Shown here: one piece after another, positions 24,059-36,351 of the stretch | How the letters are laid out: each line of letters opens with the position of its first letter | Position numbering within the stretch: the stretch's first letter is position 1 | Assembly (NCBI GenBank): GCA_037102815.1 | Contig: BTPP01000010.1 | Location: forward strand, 558,001 to 622,000 | DNA: 64,000 bases | Direction of reading: 5' to 3' | Origin: Neurospora intermedia | Lineage: Eukaryota > Ascomycota > Sordariomycetes > Sordariales > Sordariaceae | Translations under genes and position numbers: made by a program | Notes under the pieces: model-generated | The model's database searches: none | What the model was told of the DNA's origin: nothing | Seen by the model: the letters and a program-made list of their open reading frames with translations, nothing else

Positions 24059-25628
24059 TATTCTGGTGGTTGTGGTAGTGCGGATCGTAGTGGTGAGGCG
24101 GCGAGATGGCGGCAAGCTGACAAGTGCAGGTGTAGACGGCGGCGGCGCATCGAAGAAAGCCTTCGTTTTCGAAAGGAGGAAGGGGGGTGGGAACTGAAGT
24201 ATTAACGGCTGCTGCTGTTCAATGTTGCCGCTGCTGCTCGTGCTGCTGCTGCTTCCTGGTGCTTCGTGCCTTTTCGGCGGTGGAGGAGCTTAAGAAGGAG
24301 CCCGCTTTGGATGGGCTACTAACAGCAACACAAGCGCGCGATTCGTTGACTTTGGTCAGGTTAGTCCCCCATGCGATATTGCTGTGTAATAGTTTTCTGC
24401 ATCTGACTGCCGCTGTTTTCGAAAGATGGAGTACGGGGCGATATTCCAATCACGTTCCTTTTGATGGGCGGCGTTGTACTGTGGCTTTGTGTGGTCGGTG
24501 CTTTTGCTGGATTGAATTCAGGACCATTTCAGGCCGAAATGCAGCAGAGAGTAAAGGTGAAGTGCTGCGAAATCAAGTCGTCGTCAGTTACGTCTAGAAC
24601 CCGCGGCGCAGCAACGACAAAAGAGGAAGAGGGAAAAGGGTATTGTCGATCAAAGAGAACAAGCCCAGTAAGGACGGGAGCGGGGGGTGGGCGTGTGATG
24701 ACCTGGGACCTGGAGGAATGCCGCCCTTAACGAGGATGGGATTTCCAGGATGGCAGATGGGAATCTTGAAGGGAGCCGCCAAAAAGTCCCCACTTTCAGA
24801 CCCAAGCTCGTCAAGGTATTGCTTTGCTGGTGCCGTGCTAGCGGTGGTGGTGGTGGTAGAAGGTCGAGCAGGGCTCTGGTCGAGGGGTCGTGGTTACAGC
24901 AGGAAACTTGGTTGTTACCAACTCATAGCCGCCACTCTGCTCTGCGGTGCCGTGTCGTAGAGGTAGTAGACTATGGCAGGCCGTGGTTCGAGCTTCCATC
25001 CATGGATGTCTCGATGCGTGCGCAGTGAGGAGCTAGTAGGACGAGGTACATGGATACGTATTGGAAGAAGCGGTGGCATTGGACTAGCCAGGCCTGACAG
25101 ACAACCAAGATATTGTCACGTCTGTCTGCTCTTGGTTCGCCTGCTATCAGTGGTCAGATCTAATGGTACCGTGCGGCCTGTTTCTATAAATCACGTTGTA
25201 GACGTTGTAGTGTACAGTTGGGAGGGATGAGCTTGGGCTGAGCACTCAGTATACTACTACCATGTACATATGCACATACACAACAAGGGAACAGCCTTTA
25301 TTCTTTATTGGTCCGAAGCAGCTACTGCTGGATGGAAAGCGATATGGCAGATACTAACCGCAAATCGGCTCAAGTTACCGCGATCAAGGAAAGCTCAGGG
25401 ACTGATTCGAAACCAGAAAGCCATACCAAGGAACCGGGAACGGACCCGTTGGTTGTCACTCGTCACTCGTCCCTCAGCTACTTCAGATGGAAGAAGGGGT
25501 TGCGGCGTTCTTTGTGATACCTACCTCGGCTTCCGTCAGCGAGATCTATGAACCAGTGCACGTGTACGCACGCAGCCTCATTCCATGTTCCTAGCATTCT
25601 CTTTCTACCTCTATCTCTTTCTCCCTTG

Positions 25629-25635
<7 letters not shown>

Positions 25636-25660
<25 letters not shown>

Positions 25661-25661
25661 T
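25636..25661. repeat. (TA)n microsatellite
   Basis: About 13 TA units in the intergenic region between wc-2 and RAD50. Simple dinucleotide repeat. Confidence 0.85.
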
Positions 25662-26580
25662 TATTATGTTGCCCTGCGCGCCTACCTCATAATTTCAGAG
25701 TACATACAAGTACCATAGTATTCGACGGTCTCTGCTGGTCGGGTCTCCTCAACTCTGACCCGAAAGGATGCGGCTCTCCCCATTGCGTTGGCCCCTCGGC
25801 CCTTTAAGACCCCCCTTCTCTGGGCTGGGCTTCCCTGCCACCTACTTCGGGTTTGTCACCGGTCACGGTAATTGGTAAACTCCGACCATCGCTAATCGTG
25901 GGTGGGAATAGCGTCCAAACCAACACCTCGCGAGCACGCTCGGCGGCTCGGGAATACCTGGCTCGTGGTTGTCGGGAGAGCCACCGTCTGCAATGGTTAG
26001 GGACTCTTGAAAACCGCTGCCAAAATGCCGAAGCGATTGTCCAGAATATCAAAACGCTTCTGGACAACCAACATCCAAAACATCCATTTAAGTGGAGTTT
26101 TTCTGCTTCACTGTGCCGTTTTGCATCCACAGTCGGACAAAAAGGTCCGGACCCTTGTTTGACTTGCCCTTTTCGACCCTCTCACTGGGCAAAAAAAGTA
26201 AATGGAAAAAGGAAAACACGCGCAGCGGCGGTCACTGGTGGAGCCACTCATGTCTCCTTGCAGAGCGGGCGGGGATTCCCTTCTCCAGATACATCCATTA
26301 GTGTAGAGCTAGAGCCATTCGCTCCACTTGTACGCGCACATGCCAAGACCTGGCAGCTCTCGGCAGTCATCGGCTTCATCTGCTTTGGGCAACCGATCGC
26401 TTGGCGGCTTGGCAGAGCATCAGTTTTTGCAGCAACATCGGTTCGCCTGGCAGCTGCGAGGAAGGTTGTAGCCAGAGGCAGGCAGATTGACTTGGCAGAC
26501 TCGATCCCGTGAATACGTGCAGTTCGTGTTGTCGCTGCCTGGTCCCATGCTCCATCAGACGCCGCAAACCCGCGACTGCA

Positions 26581-26586
26581 ACGCGT
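26581..26586. promoter_or_regulatory. ACGCGT box upstream of RAD50
   Basis: A perfect palindromic ACGCGT lies 142 bases before the RAD50 start codon. This is the MluI cell-cycle box (MCB) bound by MBF in yeasts and common before DNA replication and repair genes. Function here is inferred from the motif and gene type only. Confidence 0.4.
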
Positions 26587-26727
26587 CCAATATCGACAAG
26601 TTCGCGCGTCGAAGGCACCTCACGAACCTCACTCGGAGGACGTCCATCGAAAAAGGCGAGGCACGCCGCATGAGCTCCCTCACAGTGGCCCTGTCCAGCA
26701 GACCCATCCGTTGAGAAATTGCCCAAC

Positions 26728-29700
26728 ATGTCCAAGCTCGAGAAAATGTCCATCTTGGGCGTGCGCTCCTTTGGGCCACGTCATCCAGAGGCCATCGCTT
26801 TCAACACCCCATTAACCCTCATCGTCGGTTACAATGGCTCGGGCAAGACCACCATTATCGAATGTCTCAAATACGCTACTACTGGCGAGCTTCCGCCCAA
26901 CAGCAAAAGCGGGGCTTTCATCCACGACCCTAACGTGAGTGCCACTGTCGACTGTCCCTGGCTGTAGGAAGACTTTGGCTAAGCGGTGACATGTTGTAGC
27001 TCGTTGGCGAGAAAGATGTACAAGCTCAGATCAAGCTTTCCTTCCGCTCCATTGTTGGTGAATCCTTCGTCGTGACTCGAAACGTGCAGTTGGCCGTAAC
27101 GAAGACCTCAAGTAAACAAAAGACCCTCGAAGGAAGTCTCCTGTTACGAGCCAATGGCGATCGCCAAGTATTGTCTACCAGAGTAGTGGATCTCAACAAG
27201 CTCGTTCCCGAGAAGCTGGGCGTTTCACCAGCTGTCCTAGATGCGGTTATCTTTTGCCATCAGGATGAGTCCCTCTGGCCCATGAGCGCGGGGGCTGACC
27301 TGAAAAAGAGGTTCGATGAAATCTTTGAGGCCAAAAAGTACGCCAAAGTCATCGATAATATCAAGCTTCTTCGAAAGTCCAAGGGCGAAGAGCTTCGACT
27401 ACTCAGGATGCAAGAGGCTCAAGATAAGGAGAACAAGGAGAGGGCGGACAAGGTCGACAGAGAGCTGAATAAGCTTATTCGCGAGCTACAAGAGGATCGC
27501 AACAAGTGCGACGAACTGCGAAAACAAATCGAGGATGAGGATGTTCGAATTAAGCAAAAATGGGAGCAGGCCAACAGTTTCCTCAAGATCGTCAACGAGC
27601 TGCAGACTAAACAGGAGAAACTCGAATACAAAAAGGATGCCATCGCAGAGTTGCGCGAACGCATCGAGGAGAGCACAGAGTCTGATGAATATCTTCGTGA
27701 CGTTCTCAGCCAGTACGAACAAACTGTTAAGCGAATGAACAGCGACCGAGATCAGAAGGTGGCCCAATTTGGCACCCTACAGACGGAGCTCAAGACCGCC
27801 CGAGCCAAGCATACCGCTAAGGTGGAGGAGCAGGGAAAGCATCAGTCTGACAAGGACAAATATGACCGCCAACTCGTTTCGCAACGTCAGATGATCCAAG
27901 AAGCAGCTGAAAAACACGAGATTCGTGGCTACGACGGTGACTTGGATGACCAGGAGATCAATGCATTTTACGAACGCATCCAGAAAATGCTGCAAGACAC
28001 AAAACGAGACCTGGAACGTCTACAACGCGAAAATGCCGTCGAACTGGACGCAAAATCCGCCACTATCACGGAGCTAGAGAGCCACAAGGCGTCCCGCATC
28101 CGAGACCGGAAGATCTCTTCACAGCGGGTTGCGACACTTCAGAGAGACATTACCAAACTTCAAGGGGAACTGAACAATCTTGATGTTGACGAAGGCGCGG
28201 AGGCAGTACTACGGACCGAGATGGAGGGGCTGGAGTCCAAGATCAAGGCAGCGAAAGCTGACAACAGAGTATCAGAACTTGATTCACAGATCACAAAGCT
28301 GAACAACGAGGTCTTGACTCTAGAAGCTCAGGGTGCCCAGCTAAGTCGGGAATTGGTGGAATGCACCAACCTAGCATCCGAACGTGCACAACTCGAACTT
28401 CGTAAAAAGCAGCTCACGGAACGGAAGCGAGAACTAGACATTCTGAAGACCACATTCAATCAGCAGCTTACCGGTGTTGTCGGAAGAAACTGGACACCGG
28501 AAACCATCGAGTCAGATTTTCAAAAAGCCCTTCGACGGCTGAGTGACCGACTATCTGAGCTTAGAAAGACTAAGGATTCGACGCAGCAAGAACTGAAGCA
28601 GGTTGACTACAAGCTTACCACTGCTCGTGAGCAACAAATCAAGTCCGTAAAGGAAAGGGATAGCTGCAAAAAAGACGTTCTCGAAGCCCTGAAGAAGGTG
28701 CCGCGTCAAGATAAGCCGGTGACGGAGTCGGTAGATGATTATCCAGATGCTGTCAAAGAGATTGAGAAATTGTTGAAGGACACCGACACGGACCTGGAAC
28801 TCAATATGTATCTGAAAGACTACTTCTTAAAAGCGAAGGTTAAAGCAGAGGAAAAGCACAAATGCTATCTCTGTGAGCAATCGCTTGGCGACGAGAAAAC
28901 CATGAAGCGATTGATGAAGAGGATTCAAGATAAGATTGATGACAAAGATAGAGACGAGCTGCTTGAGGATCAAGCCTTGTACGGACGTCATCTTGGAACA
29001 CTGAGAAGTGTGCGGACGAAGCACGAGACATATGGACGGTTGTGTAAGGAGCTGCCGTCCATGGTCGAAGAAATCAATTCGCTCACGCTTCAGAAGGAAA
29101 GACTGGTTCGACAGCTTGAAGACCAGGATGGCGCTTTCAAGATTGCCGAAGAGAAGCGGAATGCGGCGGATGTGCTGAGCAAGAGCGTACTGAAAATTGC
29201 GCAGACCGTCAAGGATATTGCGGATTCCGAGAGACACATCGAGAGAGCACAGCAGAATTCGAGCAATCAGGTGCGCAGTGCTGACGAGATTAACGATGAC
29301 CAAACAACCTGTGCAGAGCAGTTAAGAATTGCCCAAGCCAAGTTGACCAAGTCAACCGCCGAACGACAACGGTTGAAGGACCTGGCCGCTCAGCTCGAGG
29401 TTGAGAAATTGGAGTTGAGACACAAAATCACAGAGGCCGTCCAAAAATTAGAACACAAGAAGCGTCTCCAGGACACAATTAAGAATCACAGAGACGAGCA
29501 GAGCGAACTTCGCAAAAACATGCAAGACATTGACAAAGAGGTCGAGGGCATCGACCCAGAAATCGCCAGCGCAAGAGCGGCGCTCGAGGAATCTCGGAAG
29601 CAGGGCCGTGCTAGAGAGCAGAGGATCGCAGAGGAACGTGATGGACTGGCCACTACGGTGAGCGAGCTCAAGATGATCAACCGCGAAATCCAGGATTATC

Positions 29701-30737
29701 TTGACCGAGGAGGCCCTGCCAACCTTGCCTCCAACCAGCGGACCATTGCCAGCCTGGAGAGCACCATCGCTGCCCTCGAGAAAGAGATGAAAGACGTCAC
29801 CATTCAGATCAACAAGTTGAACAAGGAAATCGATAATAGCGACGCCAAGAGGCGCAACATCGCCGACAACCTCACATACCGCAAGAACCTGCGCGAGCGC
29901 GATGCTCTCGAGGAAGAAATCGAAGAGCTCGAGTCCCGCAACGCACAAGAGGACTACGACCGTCTCGTCAAGGAAGCGCACTCGCTCGAATTATACCGTG
30001 GCAAACTCAACGCCGAACTCCAGCGGCTCATGGGCTCCATGTCCACCAAGGACGAGCAGTTCCGCCGGCTCGATGAGGAGTACGAGATTGAGCTCAAGGG
30101 CGCGCGCGCCCGGTACAAAGAGAGCCACATCAAAGTCGAGACGACGAAAGCGGCCATCGAGGACCTCGCACAGGGCAACATGGCGCTCGACCACGCTATC
30201 ATGCAGTACCACTCGCTCAAGATGGAGGAGATCAACCGGACCATCGCCGACCTTTGGCAGAGCACGTACCAAGGAACCGACATCGACACGATCCAGATTC
30301 GGTCCGACATGGAATCGACGGCTTCGGGCGCCACCAACACGCGCCGCATTTACAATTACCGCGTGTCCATGATCAAGGGCGACACGGAAATGGACATGCG
30401 TGGGCGGTGCAGCGCGGGTCAAAAGGTGCTGGCCTGCATTATCATTCGCCTTGCCCTGGCCGAGTCGTTTGGCGCTAATTGTGGGATGATTGCGCTCGAC
30501 GAGCCGACGACGAATCTGGATAGTGACAATATCCGCAGTCTGGCGGAGAGTTTGCATGCGATCATCAAGGCAAGGCGGTCACAGAATAATTTCCAGCTGA
30601 TCGTGATCACGCATGACGAGGAGTTCTTGAAGCATATGCAGTGTAGCGATTTCTGCGATAGTTTCTTTAGGGTAAAGAGGGATGAGAATCAGAATAGTGT
30701 CATTACGAGGGAGAGCATTACGAGGATTTCGGAGTAA
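26728..30737 (+). CDS. uvs-6: RAD50, MRN-complex SMC-like ATPase
   Basis: Two exons, 26728-26934 and 27000-30737, joined in frame by a 65-base GT-AG intron, give 1,314 residues (yeast Rad50 has 1,312). Rad50 with Mre11 and Nbs1/Xrs2 tethers and processes DNA double-strand breaks in the nucleus. The Walker A motif GYNGSGKTT lies at residues 34-42. Long coiled-coil arms flank a zinc hook CYLC (Cys691-694). The ABC signature is MRGRCSAGQ. The Walker B motif ends in Asp1236-Glu1237 ([14 protein letters not shown]). All catalytic motifs are intact. The ATG at 26728 gives the family's usual N-terminus. The RAD50 homologue in N. crassa is called uvs-6. It converges on the PP4 regulatory subunit gene. 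Confidence 0.97.
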
Positions 30738-31248
30738 GGGAAGGTTGGTGGTAGGAAGGCCCAAGTTTGATATTGAGGGCGTCTCAGGGGGGCTGGGCTG
30801 TACAGGTGGCAAAGGTAGAAAGAATATGATGTCTAGATTTTTGTTCACTGAGCAGGCGCCTTTCTCTCGGACTGCATATTCAAGTATGTGGGTTCCAATG
30901 CCCATGTTTGTTTCACGATCAATTTGGCCGATCCAATTGATTAGCATAAGTTACGTACTGGCCACAGACGGATTTGCAAGGGGTTTCATCATGACAAGGA
31001 TACCGTTAGCACGCTGAACGGCTCGGAGTGTTGGTGTGTGTGTTCGGTAGTCCATATATCATATCTAAAATGTCCTATGCCGCTGATACAGGTAGCTAAA
31101 CTATCAAATCAAGTAAACCAGACATGTCGCTTGTGTCATCCAACAACCTCTTCCCTTCCTGATTACTGTCGAATATTATCTTCTACGACTTCGGAAGAGA
31201 TATGTTCCTCTGTTGAGAGGACCCCAACAGAGTCAACGTTCTCTCGTA
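30738..31248. other. Convergent gap between RAD50 and PP4R2
   Basis: Contains the 3' ends of two convergent genes. No coding region is seen. Confidence 0.65.
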
Positions 31249-33223
31249 CTAGGAAGACTTTGGTTGCTCTTCTCTCGCTTCCGCTTGCTGTTGATTTGAC
31301 GGTCCCCCTCCTTCCGCTTGCTCCTCCTCTCCTGCTGCAGTCGCCTCCTCCTCCTCTTTTGCCGCTTCCGAACTATCGGGTTTTGTGACTTCTGTCGTCG
31401 AGCTACTAGCCTCCGCCGTGTTTGTACCAGCCGTATCCTCCGTTCGCTGTCTCTTGTGTGTACTGCCGAGCTCCGAATCATCATCGCCCTCCGCCTCTCG
31501 CTTAGGGCTCGGTGGGACCAAGTTCTCCGCATCGCAGCTGCCGCTCTGTGAAGCGGTGGTGGCCGTCGTCGTCGTCGCCGTGCCATCTGCTTGCGCACTC
31601 TTACTAGCTTCTGTTGCTGGTGGTGATTGTAACCTCCTACCCACAGCAGCCTCAACGTCGAGCGCACTCATGTCCACTTCGCCCGTATGTGACAAGACAA
31701 TGCTGCTCCTCGCGCTCTGGGGCCCGGTATCCTCTGGTCCAATCTCCTGCGGACCGCGAGCGTGGGGCACCTCCTCTTCCGGCTCCTCCTCATGATCCGA
31801 GTTCTCACCCATCACAATGTCTTCGTCCACCGATGAATCTGTAGTAGTAGCAGTAGCTGAAGGACCTTCGCCAGGCGCGGCAGCGCTGAGGGGCGTAGTC
31901 TGAGCAGCCGTGTAGCCCTGGGCAGTGTTGTTGTCGTTGTTCCCGCCAGCAACCTGACTAACGGGCACAACGCCCGCGCGCTGTTCCTGCCTGAGCAACT
32001 CTCCTTGTGTGACGCCTCGCTGTGGCTGCTGCGAGAGGCCCAGCAGGCCACCGCCAGCTCCGATAGAGGGAATCCCGTTGACCGAGATGGATACCGTCTC
32101 TATGCTTCCCATGCCGTTGGGGCCCTCGATCATCTCGGTGCTCTCCTTACGAACCTGCGGACTGACGGAGCTCTGGGCGAAGGTGATGTGGCTGTACTGC
32201 TGCGCGAGAGCTCGCTGCTGCTGTTCGTGCTGCGTGTTGGGGTCGGACGCCCCGCTGGCTGATAGGGGTGACGAGCTGCCTGCGTCACTTATGCTTCCGT
32301 CGTCGTCACCGCCGTCGCCGTTTGCCCTTCGAGTCAACCACGGGATGGGGGTAAGCAGCGCGCCGCCCAGGGCCTCGTCGGATCCGATATTGTTCGCCGC
32401 GGAAAGGCTGGGAACGCCCTTGTCCAAAACAGGACCTCCGTTGGACATCATACCGCTCAGGTCGGGGATCGCGGGCGGTAATGGGTATAGGTTTGCTCCA
32501 CTGGTGACGTGGACAACGCGGTCGAGCGCATTCAGGTAGCCTACTACGCTCCTGTACTGGGGGCGCGGCTTGAGGACCAGCTCGGCGAGGCGCTGAATGG
32601 TATGCGGCGGGTAGTCGGGGAAGTTGGCAGTCAGGTGGGATGTAACGCCGTTCAACATTTCGGCCACGGGGACAGGAAGGACTGGCTGTTGTGCCTGGGA
32701 CACCTCGGTCGTCGCATTGGGGTTTGGCGAGGGCGCTTTGGGCGGCGAGGAAGCAACATGGTCGCCAGCAGGTGGGCGTGGCGCTGACGTTGGGGCATCG
32801 TTCTCCTTGTTGTTGGTCTCTTGCGAACTGAGCGGCGTATCGATCGGGTCGGACGAGGAGGGGAGCGGGGTGAGGAAGCGCGAGGACGAGGGTCGGGCGG
32901 GCGGTTGGGGCGAAGGAATATCGGGGATGGGGAATTCAGTGTGGGCGATCTAGAGATGGGGGAACGGGCTAGGTTAGCTAGCTGCCATCGACGACGCGGG
33001 GGGGAACAATGAAAGCTGTGGCTTTTGCTTGCCTTCTCAATACGCGAGACTACGATGGGCAACAACTTGGGCCAGCACGAACTGAGATGATTGAACAAAG
33101 CCGTCAGTCAGTACAAGGATGCGCATGAGATTCAGTCAGCACAGTAACATACTAGTCCATAGAACCATCCTGGGCGACCCTGGCCAGGATGTCGTCGGCG
33201 ACGTCAGCATCCATCTCGGACAT
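31249..33223 (-). CDS. Protein phosphatase 4 core regulatory subunit R2 homologue
   Basis: Three exons on the minus strand, 33153-33223, 33033-33081 and 31249-32949, give 606 residues in continuous frame. The N-terminal part matches PPP4R2 (yeast Psy4) in character: DILARVAQDGSMDYSCWPKLLPIVVSRIEK, then an FPIPDIP segment, then a helical block with AEMLNGVTSHLTANFPDYPPHTIQRLAELVL. In that family it bridges PP4 catalytic and R3 subunits; the complex dephosphorylates gamma-H2A and other damage-response targets. The C-terminal 350 residues are acidic, low in complexity (Gln, Ser, Thr, Glu) and probably disordered, longer than in animals. Intron 2 appears to start with GC. Family assignment rests on the N-terminal half. 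Confidence 0.85.
32950..33032 (-). other. Probable GC-AG intron in the PP4R2 gene
   Basis: On the minus strand the donor is GCAAGC directly after the Glu-Lys codons. GCTAAC serves as branch site and the acceptor is CTAG. Joining at these sites reads SRIEK-IAHTEFPIPDIP, which fits the family. No GT donor nearby gives an open frame. Confidence 0.75.
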
Positions 33224-36200
33224 GATGTCGTTCTTCGAAGGCGTGTTTTGGTCCGTCGAGGATGAAATGTCAAGGTGACAAGGGAATTGCGGTTGCCAGG
33301 CGACGCGAACTACAGTGGAGCTTGGCCGCACCGTGTAAGTGGAACCGGTACCAATGCAGCGGTTGTACCAATCGTGCCACTGTCATGACTTTAGTTCCTC
33401 GGGCCCTCTACCACCTTACGAAACTTCCTGGTACGTATTGGATTGGACAGTTTTATTCTGGACAATGATTTGTTATCGGCTGTTAGGCAAGCATATGAAT
33501 GCGTTCTATGAGCATTAGGAGAGAACGAGCGGGGAGTGCCCATGTTCTCAGTCTCAACTTCAGTTTGCCCATACAGTCTCAAGTTGGCACTGTGCAAGCC
33601 GTGCTTGGTACTACTTCATTGGCTGTTTGCCAGTTCGAATGACATTGCAAGTCACTGTTGAATGACAAGGTCTTTGAGTCTTGTCAGAATCAGAATGTGA
33701 ATATCTTTAGATTCCAGATGTCTTTATGCGTCCCAAAAATGCCCTATGTAGTAATGAAGACATAGCCTTGGCGGCATGGCTGCTACGCCTCCGAGGCTCA
33801 TGGTTCGGCGTCTCCGCTATGGCATCTCTTGGGTACGTTATAGGTACATTATGGGCGCCGAAGTAACACAAGTGCGGCTGGGGACCTATCGATGGCATTT
33901 CTCGCTGCCAATTTAAACTCAAGTCTGTTACTTTACTGCATATGGAAGGGCGGGGGTGGTTGCAGTCCAGAATCGGACATACATGCAATTCATCAGACAT
34001 CATGAGTTGAATGTGTGCGTCCAACGTCCTGATAGATCGTCCATCACTTACCGGATTCAATGACCACCATCGTCGACCAGAGCAACATTAACATCCAAAA
34101 TAGCATCGAGATGGAGCCGCCAACGCAATGACGGACAGTATAACTTGTACACTACACTAGGGCCGGGACAAGGCTGGTTCGGCTCAATTACTGCACTCCA
34201 TCGTCATCGGGCTGCATAAAGGTGTGGGACAATGTGGCTCAGCAGACCCTCCTCACGAGTCAAAAAAGGGGAAGGAATGCGGTGGGGCCTTGGTGGCCTT
34301 TGTTATGGTAGGGGCTCGGACTTTGATGTTGCTCTGCGAGACAGAGAGAGCCTAGGCGGGATAGAATGTTCGGTAGCTTGTGTACCTCGATATCAACCAA
34401 TGTTCACCTCCTTACATTGGTTGCGTTCCTTGTATGTGTATGATTCCCAGGCCAAGTGTCGTTGGAGACTCCAGCTCAGTTCTAGGCATGTGGATCTTGA
34501 GAAGTCGTGATCTCGGACAGATTTGCTCGCTAAGCGCACTGCTTCGTACTCTAGAGGTACCGCATCACTCCATAACATGCAAAGAAAGTTGTACAAACAG
34601 TACCTCTATGCTTCACGCCCGGCTTGGAGCTGAGGTCGGACACTGAGAATCGTGAAACTACCTCTACCTACCTGTACATATAGCACAATCTGACCCTTTT
34701 GGCAAGACGGGACGAGCCTGCCGTGCCAACCCAAGTGGAATGTCTCGTGTTAGCGCGTTCAGCAAGCTTTTCAGCGAGCCCTTAACGAGATTAACCCCGG
34801 CTTGGCAAGGCACCTGCACTGCCCCGAGCGCAGCTGAGGCATTCTTGGGAATTACCTAGGTGTGCTCCTGCTGCCTGTGTTCCATTCCTACCGAATATGT
34901 ACGTCTTGCGGGCATGGTGGTGACAGCCCGAGAGGCTGATGTGCATTCAGACTTCGGACTTCCACTTGTATGTACAACATGTGGATGCGCCGCGGCCGCT
35001 AGTGCGAGGAAGGGCTGATCGGTGCACATTGCATATTGCACCGTGACGACAAAGAGAAGAAAAGAAGCCCCTGGCTAAGTGGTGGCTCTCCTTCATCGCT
35101 ACGAGAGGTTCTCCTGGCTTTAGAGGTCAAGCTTAGTTCCTTCCACTTCCTGTCTGACACTGGCACCCAATCCCGCCGCCGTCTGCCACACACTGTTCCC
35201 ATATCCGACACTACCTACTTCTAGCCCAGAGCTACTCAGTATGAGCACATCCTTGGTGGCCCTGGCAGGTGTCCACAAACCCTGTGGGCTGGCTCCTGCA
35301 TGCACTGCCGGGCGAAAAAGAACGAGACCCCGGATTTCTAGTCCGTGATGGAGCGTTTCCTTACCTAGCTACCTATACACGTGTACCCACCTCCAACAGC
35401 AAGCAGTCTTACACGCAGTGTGTAGTGTACAATAATATCCGTCATCCCACCTACACCTAGTCACTCGTTTCTCCTCTTTGATCGATAGTCCTTCGTTTCT
35501 TCATTTCTTTCCTTGTCACGCGATCCCTTCCCCGTCCACAGACTGTCCACTCGACCGCGCACTCCAGTCCTCGCTGCCTGTCCCCCAAACATCGCTTTGC
35601 GCTCGACGGGAGATTCTGATTTTCACCCGACGCGCCAGCTCAACGCCTCGACTCGACAATCCGCCGGCCCGGCTGATGCCCCCCCTTGCCTCCCCAAGGC
35701 CCCCTACCACGTTGGCCTCGCACGTCGCCTGGTTGGGTATAGCTCGGCCTTAAACCACCCCTACGGGACAATCCGCCCTTTAGAAGGAATCTCAGGCGCA
35801 ACTTGGAAACGAACTCCCTGTCACCCTCGAACACAACTCAACTCCTCCTCGTGTTTCAGAACGGCCACGGCCTCCAACCTGCGAAGCACGATTCCCCTGA
35901 CAAAGTGACGGCAACCCATTCCGTTGTCGACATCTGCGTCTTTTCATTCGTTTGTCAAATCGTCTCGCCCTGAGCAACACCGGTTGAGGCGCACCCGCCT
36001 GTCGCATCGTCGCCGAGCCTCCCCAACATTTCCTGTCCCGCGTCGACCGACGACAAAGAAGCCACTTAGCTTTGGTCTTCCCCGCTGAACCGTTCCCGAC
36101 GATACACTTTATCCCTTTTCGGCACAATCCGACTTGCTGGTGAACAACGCACAACAGCATCTACTCGACCTTTCAAATTCACCCCCCTCCACGGATTTTT

Positions 36201-36351
36201 GGTCCACGCCGTCCGGCTCCTGTACGGGGAGTCGTCAGAACCGCCCGTCCTGGCTAGCCGCCTAGAGATCCGCCGGTCCTATTTGGCCGGTTCGCACCCA
36301 ATCCTTAGTTTCGACGCTTCGGATAACGCAGCTCAATACCGCGATACCCTC
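33224..36351. other. Intergenic, divergent promoters of PP4R2 and Golgi protein genes
   Basis: No gene is supported. Small open frames occur on both strands without family resemblance. TACCTCTA/TAGAGGTA octamers cluster at 34552, 34601 and 34659. The last 850 bases before 36352 are pyrimidine-rich, as in long fungal leaders. Confidence 0.6.

Larger units (their letters stand above)
24059..26727. other. Divergent promoter region of wc-2 and RAD50
   Basis: No protein gene is supported. The wc-2 side holds CTG/CAG trinucleotide repeats (about 24209-24260), probably in its leader. The middle holds a TA dinucleotide repeat at about 25636-25661 and TAGAGGTA octamers at 24958 and 25606 (inverse). 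The RAD50 side holds an ACGCGT box. A 219-codon open frame at 25853-26512 has no ATG start and no recognisable content. Confidence 0.6.

Noticed and set aside
24984-25005. tRNA T-arm-like GGTTCGAGC
   Set aside because: No acceptor, D-arm or anticodon stem can be paired around it.
25853-26512. 219-codon open frame upstream of RAD50
   Set aside because: It has no ATG start, overlaps an open frame on the other strand, shows no family resemblance and lies in the expected RAD50 promoter.
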